NCBI GenBank assembly: GCA_030512335.1 | Contig: JAULSU010000005.1 | Coordinates: 744,001-808,000, forward strand | DNA from: Immersiella caudata | Lineage: Eukaryota; Ascomycota; Sordariomycetes; Sordariales; Lasiosphaeriaceae | Length of the DNA stretch: 64,000 nucleotides | Direction: 5' to 3' | Part shown: in pieces, positions 42,901 through 54,454 of the stretch | Position numbering within the stretch: position 1 is the stretch's first letter | Layout: every line of letters starts with the position of its first letter | The notes under the pieces: generated by a model | What the model saw: the letters and a program-made list of their open reading frames with translations, nothing else | What the model was told of the DNA's origin: nothing | Databases searched by the model: none | Made by a program: the position numbers and the translations under genes

Positions 42901-45900
42901 TCGCGGGCATTCTGTTGTCAGAGCCCGGGTCATGCGAGGCGAGTCTGTCTACGAGATGGCGAGGACTTACATATGGGCCTTTCCAGCCATGGAGCGCACA
43001 ATCAAACAAGAGGCGAGAGCATCAGTTGACGATGGGAAGCGGTGGCAGACATCTCGGAAAGAGGAGATAGGAGACGCTAGACGGAAGACCGAGAAGATCC
43101 AGGGGAGTCAGTAGGAGCGGCTGGCGACGCCGAGTTATCGGGAGCGTCTAGCTAGTCGACGGCAAGTGAGTGGTTTGCAGACGGCCGGGGTGCTACAGGA
43201 GAGGCTTGCACAACTCAAGGTTGAGGGTCCCGGACACCACGCGCAACTTAACGCTCAACCTCGGGGAGAAGGCCAATAGCCAGGCGAGCTACGCGGAAAA
43301 ACGGAGAGCTGTCCGACAAGACCGTGTCATGAGATTGTGGCTGCGAGGTTGGACGAGCCGGTCGCTCACTCCTGATCAAGGGGTTGAGGGCCTTCAACCT
43401 CGAATGGATGAGGCGTTTGATGATGATGAGAGGTCAAGCTCACTCTCCCGTGCGGGTGACTGGTGTCACATTCCGGCTTCCAGGACGAACAACGCAGTCC
43501 TGCCCAGTTCAGCAATCCAAACCAGCTTCGATCTTGCTCCAAGCAGTCAGCACCCATCAGCACCCAACCACCTCAACGGCACACGCTGCATCGATTCCCA
43601 GGATGGCTCACCGGAGCGGACTCAGAGCCGTAATCCCAGCGCCATCAAGCCTCCGCACAATCCCCACTACCGCCCGAGGAATGTGTCTCAAAGCCCAACC
43701 TCCCAGTCACTTGTACATAGAGCTTTGTCTGTGTGTCAGCCGCGCGATGAGTTACGAATCAGCGCTAAAACTGTGCGACGGCGGGTAGCCAAGTGTGCGT
43801 TGGACACGGGAGGCGGAGACAGAGGCGGCTGTTGTGCGCTGTGCGATCTAGACGCAGCGGGGCTTGTTTCCGGCGTCACATCTGGCCACGGGCATGAATT
43901 CTGGGGCGTGGCGTTTGTGCGACGTGTTGCACATGCAGAGTTGTTCATCCTGGGAGAGGAGAAAGAGTTGCTGCACAGTGCAGGGCCTTCCCCTCGCTGT
44001 TGTGGGATGCGGCATGTGAGGTTCGATGTCGCGGGAGGGGCGCTGTGAAGAAGTCGTGTAAGACTCGATCCGGTGTTGTGATGCCTGCTTGCTGTCAATT
44101 CTCACTTCAAACATTGGACAAGTTCATGTCACAATAAGTATGCCCTAGTTTCGCCTCCGCCTGGCAAGCAATGCTAGGAAGCGGGCCGCTGAAAATAAGG
44201 TTGTTTGTGTTGGTTGTCGGCGGATGCTTGGCGGGTGTCAGTCGGGTGTTGCATTGATTGCCCACCTCAAAGTCTCCATCGAGCGGAACCGTTCGTGCTG
44301 GGCAATCCAAGCGGGTGCAACACGCTTCTCACACCCTCCAAGCGCAATGCCGTGCCCTGCGGGAGTAGGCGACTCTGGTTCTGGTTTTCTGGAAGCGAGG
44401 CGCTCCCTATCTCACCTTCCACATTCCACATCTCACCTGCGCTATTTTTGTCGCTGTGATGCTCGGACTTGATCTGGTCAGGTGACGGCTGGTCGTTGAT
44501 CTGACAGCTGACGGTTGATATGCTCAGCAGCGATGACGGATGAGGCGCCAATGCAAGCCGAGACATTTGGCGTTGGCATCAAGCATCGGAGCCGCTCCGC
44601 CCGGAGCAGCTTTCGGCGCCGCCTGTCGGTCAGGCGGTGCATTGAAGTCCGACGGCTTGCAGCGATCATCGCTTGACAGGCCGGAGAGCCCGCAGAATCG
44701 ATGCCGGCGTGAGTTGTCCGCTCGTGGGAAACAGGGAGGAGTAAGCAGCATGTGTTAAGCTGTTAGTGCGCCCCAGCCCTGCTAACAGCCTTGGTGCACT
44801 TTTCACTGCCGCTATGTTAGTGGACCCGACCAATGGCAATATGTGCTGACGGAAGACATACCTCAAAAGGAGATCAGCCACTGATGACAAGATAAGCAGG
44901 TCGCTCATTTGCTCTTTGTGTCCAAGCCAGACGCCCAGGACCCTGTTGTTTGCTTCTTCTCGAGACGACGGATTTTCCGAGTCAGGATCGGATAGCCGCT
45001 TAAGCTGCAGTCGAAAGTGCGAACCAAGACGTGGGATTTTACGAGCACGCGGGAGAGAAGCACTAGGGTATATGTTCCCATTCTGCACTCAGCTCGATTC
45101 GCATTCGCAACATCGCTGCGGACAGGCCCAAGTCCCGATGATTCGATTCTGGAACCAGCCCGATGGAAAGGGTAGCTTCGATTCGCCGTGGTGGCTGTGA
45201 TGCGATGGCGATGGTCGTGGCGGTGCTAGGGTCCCACCCTTGGGCCAACGTGCGGGGAAAAGGGAGTCGCCTGTGGCTGCCGACTGGCTGGGATCGTCGA
45301 GCTGAGCTTAAATTAAACTGACCAGGAAGGCGAGCAAGCGGCAGGACGCGGCAGGACGCGGCAGCATCCGGGGCAATGCGCACGAAGAGTGGGTGCGGTG
45401 ATCCAGCAGCATAGGCGCAGAGTAAAGCGGGAGATATGTCCTCACAGTGCATTTTCTCCTGATTTGCTTGCTGATAGCTGATGATCTGGGCTGTTGATGG
45501 CCTGTGGAAATTGGATGAATCCCACGATTACTAGCAACGGCGTTTTCCAGAGTTCGACGCGACGCGGCTCCTGTCCCAGCCGAGCGCGAGGAGGGGGCAT
45601 GTTGGTAGGAGCGACCCCCCTTTTGCAACATCCACCGTGTTGCCCTCCAACAATTGCGGTTTCGGGACCGACGCCTAGCGCCTGGTTTTGGACGTAATTT
45701 TAATTCCTGCCCGGTTCGCAAACCCGCACCGTCCCCCTTTTCCTTACCCTGTCATCAACAATTTGCGCTGCCTGTCGAGCGCGTCCACGACGACCCGCAT
45801 TCTGCATTTGCAAGCACCGGGCATCAGCGGCCGAATCTCCTTTCGTTTCGACTCATCACGGTGGGGATCTTCAGTGTGTGAGATTTCTCTCAGCAAGCCC

Positions 45901-47153
45901 GTCAGACCCGACGATGCGCGACGGTGCTGGACGGCATCGTGACACCAACCGGCAGCCGGCTGCCGTTGTGAATGGTGCGGCGGCCCCTCCATCTTTCCCC
46001 TTCTCGTATCTGTGCATTCGCTCGAACGCAACTTGACCGCCGGTGCGAATCAGCGCTCCTCGTCGGCCCGAGCGGAGAGACAGAACCGCACATCGTCGGT
46101 GAGGGGGTCCTTCGCCTTAGGTCGCCATTGCAGCGCGAACAAATGCTGTTGGTGCGTCGTCTCACACACAGCAAGCACAGTGTGCATCTTTCGTCCTTGA
46201 GGCTTTTGGAACCGCGCTCCCAGTCCACTGACCGCGAACTTTGCTGCATCTTGGCCCATCCGTGGGTGCCCAGCTGCCCAGCTTGACCGCCAAGCCGAGG
46301 ACCCCCCGACACTAAGGCAATTAATAGCTCCCACCACAAGCATCCACCTCTAGTGCACTGGGTGGGTAGGCTGAAAGTCCGATACCACACCATTGGATCG
46401 CTTCTTCTTGCGGGGGCATCAGTTGTCAACATTTGCTGACGCTCAGGTTCAGCTCCCAGTTTTTGCCCCTCTGGCGTCGAGGTTTGGCGGTTTCATTTTT
46501 CCTTTTGGTGACGGCAAAATTGCAGGTTGGCAGTTCCAGGCCCAGCTGACTGCGGATCAGCGCGTCTGAGAGCTGCCAGATGAGGGGGGCTTGGAAAGTC
46601 CGAGTCTATTGATGCGCTGCAGGCCTTGCCAACGGTTCTTGGGTTCTCACGTCCTCTCGTCATCTTGGGCCGGGCCAGCCCCGACGAGCCCTGCCCAGAC
46701 TGTGTCACTTTCCTTGCTCACTCGATCCTGTCATCCTGCTGCCGCAACCGCTGCACCTGGGCGACCATTGGGGACACCCCTGCACCCCCGGCATCCCTGC
46801 TCCGATGGGCTGCCCAATGTCCCAAAGCGGTTGGGGGAAACCCGGGTGACGAGACGTTCGTGGCTGTGGGACTGCGTCGTGCAGCGCAGCCGCAGCCCCT
46901 CGACCCCGGTCCCACCCCTTCCACGACCCCTGCTGGGTGCTCCAGGAGAAATGAGAGGCGCTCGATCTGCATGAGAGAGGGCTCGAGATATAAGGATTCG
47001 CAGAGCCCGCAATTCTGGCGAGAAGAGAAGTCTCACTCTCATCCGCTTTCAATCTTAGGCATCACAGCTTCAAGCTTCTTTGCCCTTTTTATACTAATTT
47101 TTGCCCGCGTTTGACGGCAGACACTCGTTTATCCAAACACCTTAACATTCAAG
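42901..47153. other. 4.2-kb region without a supported gene
   Basis: The first few hundred bases may hold decayed 3' parts of the BTB relic. Elsewhere open frames on both strands overlap heavily and show no domain, signal or splicing. AGATATAAGG at about 46986 is a probable TATA box for the NTF2-like gene, roughly 165 bp before its ATG. Confidence 0.45.
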
Positions 47154-47781
47154 ATGCGTTTCTTCAGCACCCTCACCTTCGCCGCCGCGGCCAGCGCCGC
47201 CGCTATTGGCACCACCACCATCAAGCGCAACGGCCTTGACGTTCGCGTCTCAACCGAGCCCAAGAAGTGCCTCTGCAAGGCCGATGTTGATGAGCTCGTT
47301 GACGCCTACGTCACTATTCTGAGCGCCAGCGCCTGGGACCCCGAGAACGAGAAGTACATTCACGACGACTTCTTGGATGTCTCCGACTCCATCAACACCC
47401 TCATCCCTCCCGCTGGTCTTCCTCTCGGCAACCCCATCTTCAACAAGGAGACCTTCATCCAGCACCAGATTGACCAGGTATGCTCATCGCTGCTTTTGTG
47501 GTCCTTTTCATTTAGCTAACCCAATGCAGCCCGACAACCTCCCCGTCGTCATCGAGAAGCTCGGCCCCTGGAACTGCAACGGCATCTCCTTCGTCTGGAC
47601 CGCTACCTTCAAGAAGTTCGGTGGCCAGGAGGAGAAGCGCGTCCGTGGTATCACCATCCTCGAGACTGCCAAGGTCGGCGAGCAGTGGCAGATCAAGCAC
47701 ATCGATGTCGAGTTCAACACCATCAACTACCTCCTCGCCATCGGTGGCTCCATCACTCGCCCCGGCCCTCCCCCCGCTTAA
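47154..47781 (+). CDS. Secreted NTF2-like protein, 191 aa
   Basis: Exons 47154-47477 and 47530-47781 (52-nt intron, CTAAC branch site) give 191 aa. Residues 1-18 are a signal peptide (MRFFSTLTFAAAASAAAI), followed by a possible KR processing site (TTTIKR). The rest fits the secreted SnoaL/NTF2-like fold common in filamentous fungi: CLCKADVDELVDAYVTIL, then YIHDDFLDVSDSINTL, FNKETFIQHQIDQ, KLGPWNCNGISFVWTATF, and final strands RVRGITILETAKVGEQWQIKHIDVEFNT. The two Cys pairs could form disulfides. Function is unknown; members are small secreted proteins, sometimes effector candidates. Strong codon bias (mostly C-ending codons) suggests high expression. Confidence 0.8.
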
Positions 47782-48800
47782 GCGGACCCTCGGTCGTCTG
47801 CTGACGCCGTGGTCATGATCCCCTCGACGCGACGGAAGCAGTGAAGACGTGGATTGTCGAGGTGCTCGGATGGTTTTAGACCCTTTTGGCTTTGGCGATT
47901 CTGGTTAACGGAGATGGACGGCGCTTATGTTTCTAATGGATTGTGCATATTCAATTGAGACCAAGACAATTCACGGGGAGAAAAGTTCGCTCATGGCCTT
48001 TTGCATCACAGCTCCGCGGTTGTGCCCTGGTTTGGGTCCATTACATAATGTAATCACGCAGAAAATACAAAATATCAATAAAATGCATTCGTGCAGAACT
48101 TGATGGCCCTCATCCTCATCAATCTGGCACTTCTGTGCGCGACTTGTGATTTTTTGACCTCAGTTCTTTGGCTGTTCTCGCTCCTTAAGTGCTTCATTTC
48201 ATTTAGGGAATATGGCCGCTTGTTCGAGATTGAACCAGGATCGTACAGAGTCTTGCCTCATGTTTAGCTCGTGGTCCATCATCATCGCTTCGCCAAAGCC
48301 GGGCATCTACGTAACGACAGGCAGAGCGTCGCTTACAGACACAGCCTCGCCTCCTGAGTCTGGAACTAGGAGTGAGACACTGGCTGAGACGGGTGCGACC
48401 TTGGTCTGGCGACAGGCCATCACAGGAGCAGCCACATCATTGTTCATCAAGGTTGTATTCGCCGTCGCGTCCTCTCTCCAACGACGCGACGGTGGGTATT
48501 GGTTATCCTTACTATGCTACCTGGATGCTTTCCAAAACGACTGTGGACGCCATATACTAAAATCATCGCTCTCCGACCTCGACCAGACCCAATTGATGCC
48601 GGGGTATCGTTGGTTGACAAAAGAAACAGAGGGCATCGGTAGCGAAGCCAAAACGCCACCCGATGCAGTGGATGATACAAAAGAATATGCTCCTCAACGT
48701 ATGCACCAAATCCCATATACATCTCCTCTCTTGGCCTCGCAAGAGTATTATACAGAGGCAACGCTGCCTCAAATCACGAGGCCTTGAGTTTCCTCTAGGG
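47782..48800. other. Convergent 3' region
   Basis: 3' UTRs of the NTF2-like gene (AATAAAATGCAT near 48078 could serve as poly(A) signal) and of the minus-strand coiled-coil gene meet here. A plus frame at 48212-48787 has no family features and is probably antisense to that 3' UTR. Confidence 0.5.
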
Positions 48801-51387
48801 TCACTCTTCCTCTAACACCTCACGCATTGCCTCTTGAACCTGCCCAAGATCATCGACAGAGACCTTGGTAGGTGGCCCTCGCCGCTGATGGGCAGCAAAG
48901 TACTCATGGAAGCCCGGGATTCCTCCCGGCTGGTTGATCCCAGGGGCCCGGAAGGTGCCAGCCGATGAGAGGCTGCCCTGTGGCGACGTGTGAGACACCG
49001 TGGGAGTCGACAGGACCGCTGCGCCAATGTAAATCTCAGTCGTTGCGCTGATAGCAGGTGACGCCATCGGGCTTGTCCGCGGCGATGGGTTAGAGTTGCT
49101 GCTGCCTCCTCCCCAAGGACGCCACGAGACAAGCCTGCTTAGGGTCTTGGTCGTATTAGGCCGCGATGGTGCGTCCATGGTCCGGCTGTGGACTGGGTTC
49201 GACACCACGCGGCCACCGCCCCGTCCTTTTGGCAACGGATTCCCGACTGATGCCAAGCTGTCTCGAAGGAACAGGCTGCTTCTCTTCCCATCGGTGTCCG
49301 CCTTTGCGATGGTTGGGCGCGCAGTGACTGAGCTGATATTCGTTCCAGCAGCGGTCAAGCCAAGTGGACGCAGGGTAAGCTGGCTTGGCCGAGCCTTGAG
49401 AGTGTGGATGTCCATGCCATTGGAGAGCGACATGATGGACTCGTGGGAGACCATGCGCCGCAATCTTCGTGGGGATTGTTGTACCCGCGGGTCAAAATGG
49501 TCGTGCTCCTCGGCGTCTGTGCTTGCTGTATCAACTGTGGTGTCGTCCGCCGAGGGGACGGCTCTCGTGAGATCGGGCACATCGTCAGTCGTGTATGGAG
49601 CTCTACGCTCCTCGGGAATCTCCTCTTCGTGGATGCGCTTTGTAAGGGGGCGAGGTTGAGAGTAAGACTGCGGGACAATGTTCGGAAATGCGCTCGGAGC
49701 TGTGATGCTGCGAGTAGACACCTCTGAGGGTCGTTTGTGATGGGAGGCCCGCCATGCTGGCGACATCGGGTCCACGCTCGTGGTTGGGGAATTGGGCAGC
49801 GAGAGTTCGGTAATTCCCCGATCGAAGATGGAGTTGCGCGGATTCGACGGAGGGGAACTAGGCACCGAAGACGAAGTGAACTCTGATGGCGTATCGGAGA
49901 GCATGGACCAGCGCCCATTCGGTGGCACCTCCGCACAGGAACCATCGTTCCTCGGCGATGTGGGAAAAGACCCGTGGCGCTGCCAGCGTTGCATGGCGTG
50001 AGACATGGGCGTCGTCGGGGCTGAGATGTGCGGCGGGGTGAAGGTCCCTGCTGTGATCCCCTGTCTCCTCTTCTTGGGCTTCTTGACTTCGGGCTTGTGC
50101 GTGACATGGTAGTGGTGGTGAATATGCAACTCCTGCGAGACTCTCGGGGGAGTTGGCGGCTCCTTCTGCTCGAGCTCGGCTCGCAAGGTTGACGAAGTGC
50201 TGTTATCGTGGCCGACAAGGGGCTGGTGGTACAGAAGTTGCTCCCTCAGCATCTGGATTTCGTCATTGGAGCTCATCAACAACTCTCGCAGCTCCGCCAT
50301 TCCCAGCTGCAGGTTTGCGTTGTCCTGCAAAAGATCGCGCACGAAATGCGAAACAACGCCCCCGCCGTTCTTGCTGTCGGTCATCGACTTCACCGCGGCT
50401 GCGCCCTTGAGTCTCCCCGCCGCAGTGTTCAGCTCCTTTTCCATGACACGCTGCCGCTCCATCCTCCCGATAACCTCAACGTGCTTCTCCCGCTCTTGCC
50501 TCGCTTCCTTCTCCATGCGCTCGAGCTGTTCCTGGAGATCGTTAATGCCTCTCTCGGCCTGCCTCCACCGAAACATGGCGGTCCGGGCCTCTTCTTGGGT
50601 GTGAACGAGTGTGTTCTGCAAAGTGACTTGCTCTTCCTCCAGAATGGCGATCTGGCGTTCAAGGCTGACCGCTCTCTCCGCGGCGCTCTCTAGCCTCCGT
50701 ACTTCTCGCATCGAATCCCGCAGGGTTGCCTCGAGGGCCTCGATCCTGGTGTCTGCATCCTTGACGGTATCGTTGAGCTGCTCCAGCTCCTCTCGCAAGT
50801 GTTGGTTCTCGTCCGTGGCAATCCTGTTCTTTGTTTCCAACTCGCTGTTCTCGTGCCCCAAAAGCTCGATCCGCGCGGTGAGTTCAACGCGGTCCCGTTC
50901 GGCGGATGCCATGTAGGCTTCATGGCGGGCGAGTAATGTCTGCAAGGCGAAGGTCAGCGACGGAGCGTGATCCTCTGGCGTATCCCGGCTCCACAGCCGA
51001 ACATCGGGAAGCGCCATCACGGACAGCACTGTTGCGTTTTGGCCAACTGTGGTGACAATGCATGGTCTGGAATGCACTCGAGAATTTCTCGAGGGGCATG
51101 GTAGGGAAGCAGCGAACACAAAAAAGCGGCCCCCACGGGAGTCACTCAAATAGCAACAAGGAACGATGGAATGTAGGGGGCCAACATACCTGCCCCATCT
51201 TTGCAGCCGTATGAACATCCCGCTCAACGCTCAGCAAAACTGAGCAGTTGTGTCTGAGAAAGACACACTCCTCGCTGCCACAGCAGCACCGAAGCTCTGT
51301 GGGCTGTGCCGCGATGGCGCCAATAGCGCCCATTACGTCGCGTGGCCGAGCGCCGGCGCCGTATCTGGCGCTCGAGGTATCGGCCAT
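48801..51387 (-). CDS. Coiled-coil protein, possibly Uds1-like
   Basis: Exons 51190-51387 and 48801-50939 encode 778 aa. The 250-nt intron (GTATGT donor, CCTTGCAG acceptor) is unusually long here. Choosing this start restores a conserved-looking N-terminus with paired Cys/His (ELRCCCGSEECVFLRHNCSV) running into VHTAAKMGQTLLARHEAYMA. Residues about 66-310 are a near-continuous coiled coil (e.g. HLREELEQLNDTVKDADTRI). The rest is Ser/Pro-rich and likely disordered, with PPTPP and many SP/TP sites, and an acidic C-terminus. The AAxxGQxLLxRHE start of the coil resembles the Up-regulated-during-septation (Uds1) domain, so a role in septation or cytoskeleton is possible. An alternative start at 51017 (738 aa) ignores the first exon. 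Confidence 0.75.
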
Positions 51388-52866
51388 TCCTACTGGGGAG
51401 GAAGGCGAGATCGTTCGTCGGATTGAAGTGCAGTCGCAAGTAACAGCATAGTCGCGACCAGGGCTCCGAGGTGAATGGATGTTCGCGGTCGCTCGTCAAT
51501 GGCTCGGTCTGGCGGCCAAGATTCGACAAGTACGTCGCTCGTCGGTTTAGGTTCGGGAGAGGAGCTGTGAAGACAACATGGAGGACCCTCGGACGCGGCT
51601 GGCGGGTTTCTGGGATCGTCGAAAGTCGATGCACGACTCGAGAAATTGGTGGAGGCCGACGACGTGTGACGTGGGGCTCTCTGGTTCCGTCGCGTCCAAG
51701 TCACCGCCGCTTGCGTCGTCAGGGAATGTCAAACCCGATGTCACAACGCCAGAAAATCCCAACCTTTTGGCGAGAGGCAAATTGCAAAATTGCAGCGTAT
51801 GCTAAACTCAATTCTCGAGCCGCAGTTCGTCACTGATAAAGCTGTCAGTCAGAAGAATCGAGTGGCTGGCGGCCCATAGTGCAGGCCACGACGTGCATCT
51901 CTTCCGCAGGTCGAGAGGTCATCCCTACGCGTCAGGCACGGACCGGATAAGGGCCCAAATCCAATGATGTGCTCGCGACCAAGCCCCGCGCACTTTCATG
52001 GCTGCCCCTCATTCGCCGGCCCCCTCCAGCGACCCTCCACCAGCCTCCCGCACCCCACTACAAACTGGGTTACCGCGACCGCGTTTTGTTTTCTCAGCGT
52101 GACGTCGCAGAGCCCTTATTGGAACGCATTATGATCTTCGAGTCACTGAGGTCCGTCCCCAAGACCGGGACCCACCGAGTTTGGTTTCGGTGCGCCGTAC
52201 AAGGATTTGCCGCACCCCTATTGGGAAGGGGCTCCATGCGCCAAGAGGCGAGGTGATTCCCAGCGGAGACGACCGCAGAGCTAACAGCAGCCTGCATCGC
52301 ATTCAAGACACCGATTCGGAAGCGGTGAAGTTGCAGGCGAGATTTTCGAGCGGAGCGGTAGTTTTACGGGCTGGAGATCCGGTTTCTCTTGTAGAACCTC
52401 TCATGAAAACGACCCGAGGGCCTCGTCGCAGCAGAGGCAATGCAGCGCCACAGCCGTTTTCCAACAAGCTCCAAAGACCCACCACTGACGGCATCTCCCC
52501 ACTTTGTCCTTAGCTGCTCCGGTAATCGGGATATCGCGTGGTTGGTCAGGGGTAAATGTCTTTGTTCAAACAACAACTAGAATGTCATGATCGCTTTTGC
52601 TCGGAGGATGGTTTTTGGGAGACCCAGTGATAAGATATCTATCCATCTTGTCTTCAGACCGTGACTGTTTGTTGCATACTTTCAGACACTCGATCCCCGC
52701 CGAACTCTTGTAGGCAGGTTTGTACGTCCAATAATATATTATTATCATTACCCAGAAAATACCCATCTATACATTCTTCCTCTACATTCTCACCCAACGG
52801 GACTTTGAGGGGGCATCTGATACCTACGCCTTCTACCAGTGAAATAGAAACCCGCAACGGCAACTT
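51388..52866. other. Intergenic, nothing recognised
   Basis: Promoter side of the coiled-coil gene and 3' side of the surface-protein gene. No supported gene, repeat or RNA. Confidence 0.4.
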
Positions 52867-53913
52867 TCACAGGGAACCGCAATGACCAGCAACGTAACTC
52901 GCCCACAAAAACGTCCAAAGCGGAAAAAGAAAAGGCTTGTATGCAACGGACCCCCCAGACTGCGATGCGGTTGTGGCTGCTGCGTCATGTCCTTGGACGA
53001 CCCTAGAAGGCAAGGAAGTCGGGGCGCCGGCTATCTCGGCAACCCCATGTCCCCCGTTGAAAGTGACAACTTGGTCAGGTCGTGTCCCTGCTGGATGACT
53101 GCTCTTGGCCCCTCCCACCGGATCAGCAGTATGATGGGCGGCACTACCGTCCTTTGCCGAGCCATCGCCGCCTTCGTACAACACTGAGGTGTGAGCGACG
53201 ACCCTCCAGTTCGCGTTTGCCTCAACAACATATGGGGCAACAACTTCAGCCATGGTGCATTGCTTGACGGCAGAGTGAGGCATATCTGGGTTATCTTCTG
53301 GTAGCAAATCGATGATATCGATGATCGGCTCCGCCTCTCCGTGCCTAGTTTCCTCGTCATAGCTGTACGCCCACCCCAGAGGGTCCTTGGGGTCAAAATA
53401 CTTGGACACATCCCAGTTCGGGTCGTTGGAGCGCCAAGGCGGCTGCGGATGGGACGAGATGACGAGGGTCTTATTCGCGCCTGTTACGCAGCTCTTGGAC
53501 CCTGTTGAGCCCTGGAGTTCGTATCCTCCCTCGATTCTGTAGGAGTCTTGCCAGGAGAGGAAGGGGGTTGGGTACGCCCTGCAGGTTCAGTCAGGTTGAG
53601 TACGCCCCGTGGATATAAAGACATACACAGTGGTTGTGAAAACAGTACCGCGATGTTCGTATATGACACTAGCAATCTTGGTGCCGCCTTCGTTCGTAAG
53701 AGGAGGGACGTAGACGGACGGGATATTGTGTGCGACGGTTGAATAGCTTGTCGTGTCCAGTACCGTGTTGATGATCTGCACGACGATGACTGTTCCGGTC
53801 TTTTCTTGCTCCTTGTATACCTTCGGTGCCCAGAGGCCCAGTTCGGCTTGGCCGTAGGCAAGGCAGCGTACGCTGCCCGGACAGGCCCCCGCTGCTGTTG
53901 TGAGCGCCGCCAT
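52867..53913 (-). CDS. Probable GPI-anchored surface protein
   Basis: Exons 53627-53913 and 52867-53578 (48-nt intron, GTATGT to CTGCAG with CTGAC branch site) give 332 aa in one phase. The N-terminal part (ACPGSVRCLAYGQAELGLW, then VVQIINTVLDTTSYSTVAHN, ending TVFTTTVAYPTPFLSWQDSY across the intron) has the Thr/Ser and VLYPT-like pattern of fungal extracellular proteins. The C-terminus ends with a small-residue segment (SQSGGSVAYKP) and a hydrophobic tail (FLFPLWTFLWASYVAGHCGSL), as in GPI anchor signals. ATG 53913 does not give a signal peptide; neither does the next upstream ATG at 54054. A missing 5' exon is therefore likely. Function unknown. Confidence 0.6.
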
Positions 53914-54454
53914 TGATGTGATCGGCGTGGCGATTATTGGACGGTGAAAATGAAAGAGGAGAGGCGGGACCCTGAAGTTTGCTGGAAAACATGACCAAGG
54001 CAAGGGACGGGGGATATGGCTGGGAGAGTTCAATTTGAGCGCCTTTGCTTGCATCGCCTTTTTTCATCCTGCTGCCCGGGCGGCAGGTGCTTCCCACATC
54101 AGGCCACTCTGGGTCATTTCTCGTCCGCGCCAGCTGAACTTTTTTCTCCTTTAACAAGCGCTGGGCGGCGAACTGGCATTCGATAATTCCAGCAGGCTGC
54201 GCGCCACATCAAATCGCGAAGTCAGAGCCAAGACGAATCAGGCTTAGGCTACCCTGAGTATTGGAGAGTTCTGCAGCCTTTCGGAGATAGGGGCATGGGC
54301 TGATTGAGCCTCATCAGAGGGCCCAGACCACGGATGTGTTCGGCAAGCAGCCTCAGCCTTTCAAGCCTGGAAACGACCTCATAACCGTCAGACTTCGAAT
54401 CTCCATTCTTTCCCTCCTGCACCATGGCTTTTTGTGTTATTTGAGGCAAATTTC
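53914..54454. other. Divergent intergenic region
   Basis: Lies between the minus-strand surface protein and the plus-strand membrane protein, and may contain the missing 5' exon of the former. Confidence 0.4.

Noticed and set aside
43170..44048. Open plus frame of 292 codons
   Set aside because: No recognisable domain. It follows the BTB relic and has overlapping open frames on the other strand.
48212..48787. Open plus frame of 191 codons starting with ATG
   Set aside because: Lies in the convergent 3' region antisense to the probable 3' UTR of the coiled-coil gene. Protein composition is not convincing.
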